A DNA stretch of 64,000 nucleotides, from the NCBI GenBank assembly GCA_900620265.3, contig UYNY03000017.1, positions 31,432-95,431 of the forward strand, written 5' to 3'. The DNA is from Nitrosopumilaceae archaeon (GTDB lineage Archaea > Thermoproteota > Nitrososphaeria > Nitrososphaerales > Nitrosopumilaceae). The notes under the pieces were generated by a model, which worked only from the letters and a program-made list of their open reading frames with translations, did not search any database and was not told the origin of the DNA. Positions 8,705-16,661 of the stretch are shown here, in pieces. Numbering within the stretch: position 1 is the stretch's first letter; the number at the start of each line of letters is the position of its first letter. Position numbers and translations under genes: made by a program.

Positions 8705-9325
8705 ATGGGGATAGCCGAGCGCATCGACCGGATCGTGGAGGGGAGGAGCCTCCTCAAGCACCCGTTCTACCGGGACTGGAGCGACGGCAAGCTCTCGCTC
8801 GAGTCCCTGGCGGGGTATTCCATGGAGTACTACCAGCTCGTAAAGGCCGTCCCGCTGATGATGGACCCGATAATACGCGCGGCGCCGACCGGCGCGAGGG
8901 CGGAGCTGGAGGAGAACCGGCAGGAGGAGGCCGACCACGTCGCCCCGTGGGAGGCGTTCGCCGGCGGGCTCGGCGTATCCGCCGCCGACCTGGCCGACTA
9001 TACGGGGCTGGAAAAGACGAGGCGGGCAGTATCCGACCTGGTGGGCCTTGCCGGGGAGGGCCCGGCCGAGGGGGCCGCCGCCATGTACGCCCTGGAGCTT
9101 GAGATACCAAAGATCAGCGCCACAAAGCTGGAGGGGCTCTCCGAGTTCTACGGGATCACGTCGGCGGCTGCCACCGAGTACTTTGAGCTCCACATGGAGG
9201 CCGACGTGAGGCACGCCGCCTCGTGGAGGGGCCTGCTCCGGGACGGGACCGAGGGGGCCGCCGAGAGGTCGATGGACGCCCAGAACCTCCTGCTTGACGC
9301 CTGCTACGAGGAGTACTGCTCATAA
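8705..9325 (+). CDS. TenA/PqqC/CADD-like heme-oxygenase-fold protein
   Basis: A 206-residue all-helical protein of the TenA/PqqC/CADD superfamily. It has HPFYRDWSDG near the N-terminus (Tyr22), an EENRQEEADHVAPW segment and a late EADVRHAASW segment, which supply Glu/His/Asp ligands placed like the di-metal ligands of CADD-type enzymes. CADD proteins make p-aminobenzoate from an internal Tyr; thiaminase II and PqqC are relatives with other chemistry. The ligand pattern favours the CADD-like branch, but this is inference. The ATG at 8705 is 26 nt from a T-rich TATA element. tRNA-Met follows directly. Confidence 0.7.
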   Translation: MGIAERIDRIVEGRSLLKHPFYRDWSDGKLSLESLAGYSMEYYQLVKAVPLMMDPIIRAAPTGARAELEENRQEEADHVAPWEAFAGGLGVSAADLADYTGLEKTRRAVSDLVGLAGEGPAEGAAAMYALELEIPKISATKLEGLSEFYGITSAAATEYFELHMEADVRHAASWRGLLRDGTEGAAERSMDAQNLLLDACYEEYCS

Positions 9326-9359
9326 CGCTTTATAGAGAGGCGCCCGGGGGGCCTCCCCG

Positions 9360-9433
9360 GGGCCCGTAACTCAGCTTGGTAGAGTAACCGGCTCATAACC
9401 GGTGAGCCAGGGGATCAAAGCCCTTCGGGCCCA
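9360..9433 (+). tRNA. tRNA-Met (CAU), elongator type
   Basis: Acceptor GGGCCCG pairs with CGGGCCC, discriminator A; D stem ACTC/GAGT; anticodon stem-loop ACCGG-CTCATAA-CCGGT gives CAU; T stem AGGGG/CCCTT. The T loop reads ATCAAAG, so position 54 is A instead of the usual T. The overall pattern resembles archaeal elongator tRNA-Met; a tRNA-Ile2 with modified C34 has the same anticodon and cannot be excluded. A TATA-like GCTTTATAGA lies at 9327-9336, just after the TenA-like stop. Confidence 0.9.
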
Positions 9434-9450
9434 CTACCGCCCCTCCCCAC

Positions 9451-9540
9451 GGTTTTAATCCGGGGGATCCCCGCCGGCCGCCGGCCGCGATGAGGAGTCA
9501 GAGTTAACATGAACCGTGATTAAAAGGCATTTGACCGAGC
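9451..9540 (+). other. Intergenic TATA box followed by a possible box C/D-like sRNA
   Basis: The 155-base gap between tRNA-Met and the next gene has its own TATA-like GGTTTTAAT (9451-9459) that does not serve the downstream gene, which has a separate TATTTATTTG-like box at about 9558-9567. A transcript from about 9483 would begin with a GATGAGG C-box-like element and contain GTGATTA (9516-9522) and TTGA further on. The boxes are imperfect, so this is only a weak candidate. Confidence 0.2.
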
Positions 9541-9588
9541 GGCCACGATCCCGCTGGATTTATTTGGTTTCGCCGGGGCCGGATCCGC

Positions 9589-10662
9589 GTGACGGAGATC
9601 TGGTTCAGCTACGGGCCCACCGAGGCGGTGCTCGACGTGCGGGCCGAGAACGAGGGGGCCAGGTACTCGTCGGACGCCGGCGAGATGGACGACGGGGCGC
9701 TCTCTGCCGCGCTCGCCGAGGCCGGGCTGGCCGGGATCCCCGACCTTGCCGTCCTGCACGACACGCCGGCCGTGCGCAGGACCGTCGCGTCCCTCTTCAT
9801 GCTGTGCGCGCAAAAGTCCGCCCCCCCGCCCCGCGTGCTGGCAGACCGTGGCGTGCTGCGGTCGCTGCGCGCCGGGCTGCCGGAGGGGTGCCGCTCCGCC
9901 GAGCTCGAGGCGTCCGATCCCGGCGGGCTCGTCTTCGTCTCGGAGGTCGAGTTTGACGGGCTGTTCGGGTACGAGACTGCGGCGACGCGCCTGCTGCGCA
10001 GGTACGGCGGCGAGGCGATGCTGACCGCGTACTCGAGGCGCGACGGCAACTCGCCCTCCCCCGGGCGCCGCACGGGCGCGTACGAGGCGGCGCTCGGGTT
10101 CGCCGACAGGTTCGAGGCGCGCGCCGTCGACGTCGTGGCCGGGTCCGGCGGGTTGTCCGGCGTGTGGTGCGGCCACCCCTCAAAGTCGGGCGCACCTGCG
10201 ATGCTGGAGGGATCCGGCGTGCTAGATGCCGAGCCGCACGCGGCCGCCATAATAGGAACCGGCAGGTCGGCCGGCAACGCGACGCTGTCCGGATCGCTTC
10301 GCTCCCTGTGGAACTGCGCCGGCGCCGTGAAGAAGGGCGGGCTTGCGATCCTGGTCGCAGAGTGCGCCGGCGGGCTCGGCTCCGCCGCGCTCCGGAGGCG
10401 CGTCGAGGGCGGCCTCCCCGACGCGAGCCTGCGCAGCCCCGCCAGGTACGTCGGCGGGATGGAGGACCTGCTGTACCTTGCCGACGCGCGCGACAGGTAC
10501 CAGGTGGCGCTAGTCTCCGTGCTGCCGGAGCTCTACTCTGAAAAGCTCGGCATCGTGCCGGTCGCCGGCGCGGGCGCGGCCATGGGGCACGCGCTAAAGG
10601 CGCAGGGCCAGAGGCTAAAGGCGGCCGTCATCACGGACGGCGCGAGGATCCTGCTGCGCTAG
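9589..10662 (+). CDS. LarA/DUF2088-like conserved protein
   Basis: A 357-residue soluble protein. The C-terminal part (LAILVAECAGGLGSAALRR, then YQVALVSVLPELYSEKLGI) resembles the C-terminal domain of nickel-dependent lactate racemase (LarA), and the family seems to recur in thaumarchaea. The N-terminal half is less clear and I do not see a plain LarA nickel-pincer lysine, so racemase activity is not supported. Start is the GTG at 9589, 26 nt from a TATA-like box, which implies a leaderless mRNA. The 3' end overlaps the convergent protease gene by four bases. Confidence 0.6.
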   Translation: MTEIWFSYGPTEAVLDVRAENEGARYSSDAGEMDDGALSAALAEAGLAGIPDLAVLHDTPAVRRTVASLFMLCAQKSAPPPRVLADRGVLRSLRAGLPEGCRSAELEASDPGGLVFVSEVEFDGLFGYETAATRLLRRYGGEAMLTAYSRRDGNSPSPGRRTGAYEAALGFADRFEARAVDVVAGSGGLSGVWCGHPSKSGAPAMLEGSGVLDAEPHAAAIIGTGRSAGNATLSGSLRSLWNCAGAVKKGGLAILVAECAGGLGSAALRRRVEGGLPDASLRSPARYVGGMEDLLYLADARDRYQVALVSVLPELYSEKLGIVPVAGAGAAMGHALKAQGQRLKAAVITDGARILLR

Positions 10663-11744
10663 ATGCCGGGGATCGGCAGCTCGGCCGGTATCGGGGCGCA
10701 CAGGACCGCGAGCGCCACGATCCCCGCGTACGCGGCCTTTCTGTTGCGCGGCAGCGGCGAGACGTTGTCAAGCGTGCTGGCGCTCGGGTTCCTCATGCTC
10801 ATCACCAGTATCAGGACCGCCATCAGCCAGTAGTCGAGCAGGACCAGCACGGCCACGCTCCCGTAGGTCGAGTACCTGTGCAGCGACGGCCTCAGCAGAG
10901 TCCGCGCCATGTGGCCGCCGTCAAGCTGCCACGCGGGCAGCATGTTCAGGAACGTGATGAGGAACCCTATCCAGGCGGCGAACATCACCGGGGTCAGCAC
11001 CACCACGTCGCCGTCCCCCTTGCCGAACAGCGCCAGGCTGGCAGTCATCAGCAGCGGCTCGCCCTGCCCCCACCTCGTGAGCGCCTCGTCATCAAGCATC
11101 GAGCTGTCTACCGTGGGCGCCCCGTAGGCGCCGTATATCGAGACGGCGACTGCCACGGCGAGGCCCGCCACGGGGCCCGCTATCGCCACGTCAAACAGTA
11201 TCTCCCTGTTTATGGTAAGGCCCCTTGACTGGATGAACGCCCCGAACGTGGGTATGCCAAGCACCGGTATCCCCGGTATGAAGTACGGCCAGCTGGTGCG
11301 CAGCCCGTGGAACCTGGCCGCCATGATGTGCCCGAGCTCGTGCACCCCGAGTATCCCGAGCAGGGACGCCGTGTACACCGCGGCGACTGACAGCGGGTCT
11401 CCGATGTCGACGACCCTGTTGGTGCCCGCCGCCCTGTAATACCCGTCGATCATTACGAGCGATATGACGGCCGCGAACAGCAGCCTCGGGATCCACGGGG
11501 ACGAGAGCCAGGCGCGCCCCTCCTCCCTGACGAACTTTTGGACTATCACGTACCTCGCGCCCCCCGACTCCTCGAGCCGGCAGACGTACCCCCACGCCTC
11601 GAGCCTCCTTGCAAGGGCGACGAACTTTTCCTTGAACTCCGCGTCCTCGATCCGGAACTCGAGCGAGAACTCCGCCCGCTCGAACCCCGAGACGTCAAAC
11701 GCCGCGTGGACTGCCGACACCACGTCGTCCTGGTCGGGCTCCAT
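10659..11744 (-). CDS. Site-2-protease-type membrane metalloprotease (peptidase M50)
   Basis: Intramembrane zinc protease of the S2P/M50 family, likely in regulated proteolysis or membrane protein quality control. The 361-residue product has the zinc site HELGH in a membrane helix, followed by the second-site segment NMLPAWQLDGGH with the third ligand Asp. It has several hydrophobic helices and an N-terminal cytosolic domain of about 100 residues. The frame is open further upstream, but a TATA-like TTTTAAT at about 11769-11775 fixes the leaderless start at the ATG at 11744. Confidence 0.9.
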   Translation of the reverse strand: MEPDQDDVVSAVHAAFDVSGFERAEFSLEFRIEDAEFKEKFVALARRLEAWGYVCRLEESGGARYVIVQKFVREEGRAWLSSPWIPRLLFAAVISLVMIDGYYRAAGTNRVVDIGDPLSVAAVYTASLLGILGVHELGHIMAARFHGLRTSWPYFIPGIPVLGIPTFGAFIQSRGLTINREILFDVAIAGPVAGLAVAVAVSIYGAYGAPTVDSSMLDDEALTRWGQGEPLLMTASLALFGKGDGDVVVLTPVMFAAWIGFLITFLNMLPAWQLDGGHMARTLLRPSLHRYSTYGSVAVLVLLDYWLMAVLILVMSMRNPSASTLDNVSPLPRNRKAAYAGIVALAVLCAPIPAELPIPGI

Positions 11745-12089
11745 GCGGGTGGGCCCGTCCGTGCCTCTATTAAAATGGACTATAGGGGGGCCGCCGCGGC
11801 CCGACTCTCCTGTCCCGGTCGGCACGGCCGGGTTGATCCGCCCCGTGTCCGGCCGTCCCTGCAGCGGGGCATGGCGCGGACGTCGGCCGGAAAGACGTTC
11901 CCGGCAGGCAGAACCGCGTCCCCCCGGCGCCGCCTGCGCGGAAACCCGTGCCCTTGCCGGTCATGCCTTCCGCGGCCGGATCCCGTGCTGTGGACGGCGG
12001 GCGCCGGCCTGCGCGGCCCCGGTTTTCATATAAGCTCCCCCGGCCCCGATCGGTTAGACTAATTACCGAGCCGGGGGGCGGGGCGGCCG
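11745..12089. other. 345-base intergenic gap, no gene seen
   Basis: This GC-rich stretch separates the divergently transcribed protease and acetyltransferase genes. I see two TATA-like sites on the plus strand: TTCATATAAG at about 12024-12033, with no gene at the expected distance, and ACTAATTA at about 12057-12064, which fits the acetyltransferase start. No convincing reading frame or RNA gene was found; short open frames here have no recognisable domains. Confidence 0.5.
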
Positions 12090-12608
12090 ATGCAGGCGGC
12101 AGTGGGGCTCACGGGGGGCTGCGCCATCAGGCGGGCGTCGCGGGAGGACCTCATACAGGTGATGGAGATAAACCTAAAGACGCTCCCGGAGCACTATTCG
12201 GACTATTTCTACGAGAGCCTGCTCGCCGAGATACCGGAGGCGTTCCTGGTGGCCGACTCGGGGGGGCGCCTCGCCGGGTACGTCATGTGCAAGACGGAGT
12301 ACGGGTTCTCCAACTTCAAGCGCCTCGGGTTCGTCAAGAAGGGCCACATGGTGTCCGTCGCCGTGCTGCACGAGTTCCGCGGCAGGGGGGTCGGGCGGGC
12401 CCTCGTGGAGGGGTCGGCCGAGGGCGTGCGGCTGCGCGGGTGCGACGAGTACTACCTGGAGGTGCGGTGCAGCAACACGGACGCCGTCAGGCTGTACGAG
12501 AGGATGGGCTTCTCGATAAGGCAGCACCTGAAGAACTACTACAAGGACGGCGAGGACGCGTACCTGATGTCGGCTGACCTCAGGGGATCCCGCCCAAGCA
12601 ATAAATAG
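12090..12608 (+). CDS. GNAT N-acetyltransferase, RimI/Ard1-like
   Basis: Acetyl-CoA-dependent N-acetyltransferase, probably acting on protein N-termini like archaeal Ard1/RimI. The 172-residue protein has the GNAT core: beta-strand VSVAVLHEFRGRGVGRALV with the acetyl-CoA pyrophosphate loop RGRGVG, then YLEVRCSNTDAVRLYERMGF, typical of RimI. The TATA-like ACTAATTA about 28 nt upstream supports the ATG at 12090. Substrate is not predictable. Confidence 0.85.
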   Translation: MQAAVGLTGGCAIRRASREDLIQVMEINLKTLPEHYSDYFYESLLAEIPEAFLVADSGGRLAGYVMCKTEYGFSNFKRLGFVKKGHMVSVAVLHEFRGRGVGRALVEGSAEGVRLRGCDEYYLEVRCSNTDAVRLYERMGFSIRQHLKNYYKDGEDAYLMSADLRGSRPSNK

Positions 12609-12630
12609 ACGCGGGCGCGGCGCGTCCGCG

Positions 12631-12846
12631 ATGGACAGGCGCAAGGCGGGCGGGGCCTCCATCTTTGCGCTCTGCATAGCCGGGTTCTTCACCTACGCGT
12701 ACCTGCTGATGCTCTCCGAGTGGAGCCCCATAGTGCTGCAGCTCTCCGTCCTGATGATAGCCGGCGGCATACTGGGGGTGATAGCGTGGATAGGGTACGT
12801 GATGGCCACGACGCGCCCCTCGCCGGCATCGATATCCGACGAGTAG
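12631..12846 (+). CDS. Small two-helix membrane protein
   Basis: A 71-residue protein with two hydrophobic helices (about residues 10-29 and 36-60), a basic N-terminus (MDRRK) and a short polar tail ending in DE. The start at 12631 lies about 26 nt after a TATA-like CAATAAATAG, which supports a real gene. I recognise no family. Topology by the positive-inside rule puts both ends in the cytoplasm. Confidence 0.7.
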   Translation: MDRRKAGGASIFALCIAGFFTYAYLLMLSEWSPIVLQLSVLMIAGGILGVIAWIGYVMATTRPSPASISDE

Positions 12847-12881
12847 CGCATTTATGGGCGCCGGCCCCACCGGCGCCCGCC

Positions 12882-13667
12882 ATGCTGGAGGACGACCACC
12901 TGTCCCGGGCGATGATCCTGTCCGGCCTCGGGAGGCACGAGGAGGCGCTCGCGTGCGCCGACATGGCGCTGGCCGGCGACCCCGGCCGGCTGGCCGCGCA
13001 CGCGTGCAGGGGGATCGTGCTCGGAAGGATGGGGCGCCACGAGGAGGCGCTCGCCTGCTACGACCGGGTGCTGGAGGCCGACCCGCGCAACCCGCTCGTG
13101 CTCAGCAACAAGGCCACGTCGCTGATATCGACGGGCAGGGGCGGCGAGGCGCTCGGCTGCTATGACAGGGCGCTCGAGGCGCAGCCGGACAACACCGACA
13201 TACTCTGCAACAAGACGTCGGCGCTCAACCACCTGGGGATGGCGGAGGAGGCGGCCAGGCACGCCGACCGCGTGCTCGAGCTGGATCCGGACAACCACGT
13301 CATGATGGGCGCAAAGGCCGCGGCGCTGGTCCAGCTGGGCCGGGACGAGGAGGCGCTCGACCTGTACGACCGGGCGCTCGACATCCGGCCCGACTATGTG
13401 ACGGGGCTCAACAACAAGGCCGCCACGCTCGCAAAGATGGGCAGGTACGAGGAGGCGCTCGAGTGCGCCGACGACTCGATAGCGACGGATCCCGCGCGCA
13501 CGTCCGCCTACAAGAACAAGGCGCAGGCGCTCATCGGGCTCGGGAGGGACGCCGAGGCGCTCGAGTGCCTTGAAAAGGCGCTCGACGCGGACCCCGGGGA
13601 CGCCGTGGCGCTGTACGGCAGAAAGTACGTGCTGGGGCGGCTCGGTGATCCGCGGCCGGACCCATGA
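12882..13667 (+). CDS. Tetratricopeptide repeat protein
   Basis: A 261-residue protein made almost entirely of about seven 34-residue TPR units, each with the GRHEEAL-x-CYDRALE-x-P pattern (for example GRHEEALACYDRVLEADPRN and GRDEEALDLYDRALDIRPDY). TPR stacks act as protein-binding scaffolds; the partner is unknown. No signal peptide or membrane helix is seen. The ATG at 12882 is about 28 nt after a TATA-like GCATTTATG, so earlier in-frame starts inside the previous gene are rejected. Confidence 0.92.
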   Translation: MLEDDHLSRAMILSGLGRHEEALACADMALAGDPGRLAAHACRGIVLGRMGRHEEALACYDRVLEADPRNPLVLSNKATSLISTGRGGEALGCYDRALEAQPDNTDILCNKTSALNHLGMAEEAARHADRVLELDPDNHVMMGAKAAALVQLGRDEEALDLYDRALDIRPDYVTGLNNKAATLAKMGRYEEALECADDSIATDPARTSAYKNKAQALIGLGRDAEALECLEKALDADPGDAVALYGRKYVLGRLGDPRPDP

Positions 13668-13674
13668 CGGCGCC

Positions 13675-14502
13675 TCATCCGGGGACGCGCGCGTCGACCA
13701 CCGCCTGGTAGTACCTCGGCCCCACCGCCCTGACGGTCCTCGAGGAGACCACCTCGATATCCCCCGGGTACGCGCCCCTTAGGCGCGCCTCTGCCGCGCG
13801 CCCGGCCTCCTGCTTTCTTGCGGCCGCCACGTGCGTGTAATAGTGGATGGTGCAGCCGGCGGCCGCCGCCCCCGCCGCGGCGCCGAGGAACCCGTCGGAC
13901 CCCTCGGGCAGCGGCATCAGTATGCGGTCCGCCTTGGGCAGCCCCGCCGACACCTCGGCCGCGTCCCCGAGCACCGGTACCACCACGCCGGCCGTCCTGT
14001 TCATCGCGATGCTGCGCCCGCACAGGTCGATCGCGTCGGGGTTGATGTCGACGTTGTATACGGTGCACTCCGTGTCCCTGGCAGCTATTATCGAGAACGC
14101 GCCGGTCCCGCCGAACATGTTGAGGACCACCTCGCCGGGGCGCACCAGCCCCGCTATGCGCGCGCGCTCAGTCGACAGCCGCGGCGTAAAGTACGCCCTC
14201 CCGGCGTCGACGGCGAGGCGGCACCCCGACTCGCGGTACTCTGTGCGCGTGCCGCCCTCCCCCGCGATCCTCTCAAGGTCCCTCGTGCGGCGCTCGCCGC
14301 CGACCGGCGACACCTGGCAGAAGACGGCCCTGGCAGGACCCACCCCGTCAAGGAGCGCCCGGCCTATCTCTGCCCTGCGGTGCATCATCCCGGCGGGGAT
14401 CCTGACCACCACGACGTCCCCTATCTGGTCGAACGCGCCCCAGACCCTGCCCGCCTCGTCCCCGAGCGAGTCCCTGAGCGCCTCGCGCAGCATGCGGGTC
14501 AA
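13675..14502 (-). CDS. trm5: tRNA (guanine-37-N1) methyltransferase Trm5 family
   Basis: SAM-dependent class I methyltransferase that modifies G37 next to the anticodon and protects reading frame, or the related Tyw2 step of wyosine synthesis. The 275-residue protein has the Trm5 signature RLSTERARIA, the SAM loop NMFGGTGAFSII, the acidic VDINPDA after beta-2, and a MPLPEGS motif. The ATG overlaps the stop of the ABCE1 gene by four bases, so the two translation-related genes are probably co-translated. Confidence 0.88.
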   Translation of the reverse strand: MTRMLREALRDSLGDEAGRVWGAFDQIGDVVVVRIPAGMMHRRAEIGRALLDGVGPARAVFCQVSPVGGERRTRDLERIAGEGGTRTEYRESGCRLAVDAGRAYFTPRLSTERARIAGLVRPGEVVLNMFGGTGAFSIIAARDTECTVYNVDINPDAIDLCGRSIAMNRTAGVVVPVLGDAAEVSAGLPKADRILMPLPEGSDGFLGAAAGAAAAGCTIHYYTHVAAARKQEAGRAAEARLRGAYPGDIEVVSSRTVRAVGPRYYQAVVDARVPG

Positions 14503-16280
14503 CAGTTGTAATAGTTCCCCGCCGCCTTCTGCCCCTTGTCGAGGCGGCTGCCCTCCTTGTTGACGCGCGGCCTCATGCTCCGCTCGTCCCTGCGGAACGA
14601 CATGCCGAGCGATCCGAGAAAGCTGTTCATCGCGTCGGACTTGGCGGCGGGGCGGCCCGCGGCCCCCTCCCTGCCGGGCGTGCCGGTGAATATCACCATC
14701 GAGTCCGAGACGAGGTCCATCAGCTGCAGGTCGTGGTCTATGACTACGGCGGCCCTGCCGAACGAGCGCGCGAACCTCTGGATGAACCTGGCCACCGCTA
14801 TGCGGTCCTCGATGTCAAGGAACGCCGACGGCTCGTCTAGCGCGTACACGTCGGCCTTTTGCAGGAGGCACGAGGCGACGGCCACCTTCTGCAGCTCGCC
14901 GCCTGACAGGGTGCTCGCGTTCTTGGGGTAGAGGCGCCTGATCCGGAGCGGGGAGAGCACCTGCTCCTCCTCCATGGTGCCGGCGACGGGGCCGCCGTTG
15001 GCCATCCCGAGCACCTCCTCCACGTCCCTGTCGGGGCCCCCCTGCAGGTACTGGGGCTTGTATGATATCCTTATCTTCCCGTCGACGCTGCCAGAGTCCG
15101 GCCCGACGGCGCCCGCCAGCATCTTCATCAGGGTCGTCTTGCCGAGCGCGTTTGCGCCCATTATGCCGAGCACCTCGCCCCTCCTGACGGCGCCCGGCTC
15201 CGCGCGCACGGAGAACCCCTCGTACGCCTTTGAGAGCGCCGGGTATGATACGACCTCGGTCCCCTCCTGGAACTCGGCGGCCGTCGACGAGGCGTCCAGC
15301 GTGAACCCCTTGTCGCGGAACCTGACGTTCTCTGCCGGCAGGTACCCGTCGAGGAACGCGTTGATCCCCGCCTTTGAGGACATGGGGCCCGAGACGATCC
15401 CGTACGCGCCCGGCTCGCCGTACAGGACGCTCACGCGGTCGCTCAGCAGGTCGAGCAGCACGAGGTCGTGCTCGACGACCATCACGCTCCTGCCGGCCCC
15501 GGCAAGCGACCTTATCACGCGCGCCACGCCGGCCCTCTGGAAGACGTCGTTGTAGGAGGACGGCTCGTCGAAAAAGTACATCTCGGCGTCGCGCGCGGCG
15601 GCGGCCGCGATCGCAAGGCGCTGCAGCTCGCCGCCGCTCATCTCCGGCAGGCGCCTCTCGAGCGATGCGCCAAGCCCGAGCTCGGCGGCAAGCTGCCGCG
15701 CGGCGCCCCTCTCGTCGTACTTTTCGAGCAGCTCCGCGCCCGTGCCGTCAAACGCCCCCGCTATCATGTGCACCTGCTGCGGCTTTATGGACGACCTGAG
15801 CGACCCGTCGCGTACCGCCTCAAAGTGAGCCTTCATCTCCGTCCCCTTGTAGTGCTCCAGTATGCCGTCCCAGCCGGGAGGGTCGCGGTAGTCGCCCATG
15901 TTGGCGCGGATGGAGCCTGAGAGCACCCCGACGACCGTGCTCTTGCCGGTGCCGTTCCTGCCGAGCAGCCCGACCACCTCGCCCCTCCCGGGGGACGGGA
16001 GCCTGTAGAGGCGGAACGAGTTGGGGCCGTACTGGTGGACGCGGTCAGTCGCCAGCTCGCCGGCCAGGTTCACGATGGTGATGGCGTCAAACGGGCAGAC
16101 CTTTACGCAGATGCCGCACCCGTTGCAGATGTCCTCGTCTATGCGGGCCTTGCCGGACTCGTCGGATATGGTGATACAGTCGGCGCCCGACTTGTTGACG
16201 GGGCAGTACTTTACGCACTCGAGGCCGCACTTCTTGGGCTGGCAGAGCTCCTGGTCTAGGACGGCCACGCGGTGGGTCAT
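14499..16280 (-). CDS. Ribosome-recycling ATPase ABCE1 (RLI)
   Basis: Splits ribosomes after termination together with aRF1/Pelota. The 593-residue protein has an N-terminal double ferredoxin domain (CQPKKCGLECVKYCP and CNGCGICVKVCP), two ABC domains with Walker A GRNGTGKST and GANALGKTT, signatures MSGGELQR and LSGGELQK, Walker B YFFDEPSSY and YALDEPSAF, and a basic C-terminus. The length is normal. A TATA-like box at about 16302-16308 places the leaderless start at 16280. It is upstream of trm5 in the same operon. Confidence 0.97.
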   Translation of the reverse strand: MTHRVAVLDQELCQPKKCGLECVKYCPVNKSGADCITISDESGKARIDEDICNGCGICVKVCPFDAITIVNLAGELATDRVHQYGPNSFRLYRLPSPGRGEVVGLLGRNGTGKSTVVGVLSGSIRANMGDYRDPPGWDGILEHYKGTEMKAHFEAVRDGSLRSSIKPQQVHMIAGAFDGTGAELLEKYDERGAARQLAAELGLGASLERRLPEMSGGELQRLAIAAAAARDAEMYFFDEPSSYNDVFQRAGVARVIRSLAGAGRSVMVVEHDLVLLDLLSDRVSVLYGEPGAYGIVSGPMSSKAGINAFLDGYLPAENVRFRDKGFTLDASSTAAEFQEGTEVVSYPALSKAYEGFSVRAEPGAVRRGEVLGIMGANALGKTTLMKMLAGAVGPDSGSVDGKIRISYKPQYLQGGPDRDVEEVLGMANGGPVAGTMEEEQVLSPLRIRRLYPKNASTLSGGELQKVAVASCLLQKADVYALDEPSAFLDIEDRIAVARFIQRFARSFGRAAVVIDHDLQLMDLVSDSMVIFTGTPGREGAAGRPAAKSDAMNSFLGSLGMSFRRDERSMRPRVNKEGSRLDKGQKAAGNYYNC

Positions 16281-16382
16281 GCGGGGCCCTGCGGCGCGTC
16301 ATCTTATACCTGTTTTGGGGGATCCCCGGCCCGGGGTCCCCCCGCCGCCGCTACCTTAATAGGCGGGCCCCCGCCGGGGGCC

Positions 16383-16500
16383 GCCAAGCCGGCCATAGCG
16401 TCAGGGCGCGACCCAACCCCTTTCCGAACTTGGAAGTCAAACCTGGCGTCGCTGTCGTGGTACTAAGATGCGAGAGCCCTTGGGAAGCGGCAGTGCTGGC
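16383..16500 (+). rRNA. 5S ribosomal RNA
   Basis: The stretch has the 5S signature blocks: CGGCCATAGCG near the 5' end, CCGAACTTGGAAGTCAA in loop B/C, GTGGTACTAAGATGCGAGAG in helix IV/V and TTGGGAA before the 3' strand. The ends GCCAAGC and GCTGGC(A) pair as helix I, with one mismatch. It is not linked to 16S/23S genes in this window, as usual in thaumarchaea. A TATA-like CTTAATAGG lies about 26 nt upstream. Ends are accurate to one or two bases. Confidence 0.92.
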
Positions 16501-16535
16501 ATCAACTTAATACCGGGGGATCCGCCGCGCCCCGC

Positions 16536-16661
16536 ATGCCGGCCTGCATGGTATGCGGGGAGGAGATGGACGACATCCGCCTCCTCAACCACATGATGGA
16601 GAGGCACGGCTGGCGCAACCCCGCCGTTGGAAGGCCCGACCGCAACTCGCGCGGCTACTGA
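16536..16661 (+). CDS. 41-residue zinc-finger protein
   Basis: Very short gene with ATG at 16536 and TGA at 16659-16661. The product has CMVC, then HMMERH about eleven residues later, a C-x2-C-x11-H-x4-H pattern close to a single classical C2H2 finger, followed by a basic Arg-rich tail. A TATA-like CTTAATACC at 16506-16514 lies 26 nt before the ATG, as for leaderless genes in this window. It overlaps the convergent aminopeptidase gene by seven bases. DNA or RNA binding is likely but unproven. Confidence 0.7.
   Translation: MPACMVCGEEMDDIRLLNHMMERHGWRNPAVGRPDRNSRGY

Noticed and set aside
11826..12020. Possible RNase P RNA or other large structured RNA in a GC-rich gap
   Set aside because: A few short words resemble RNase P conserved regions, but the order and the universal core sequences are not present.
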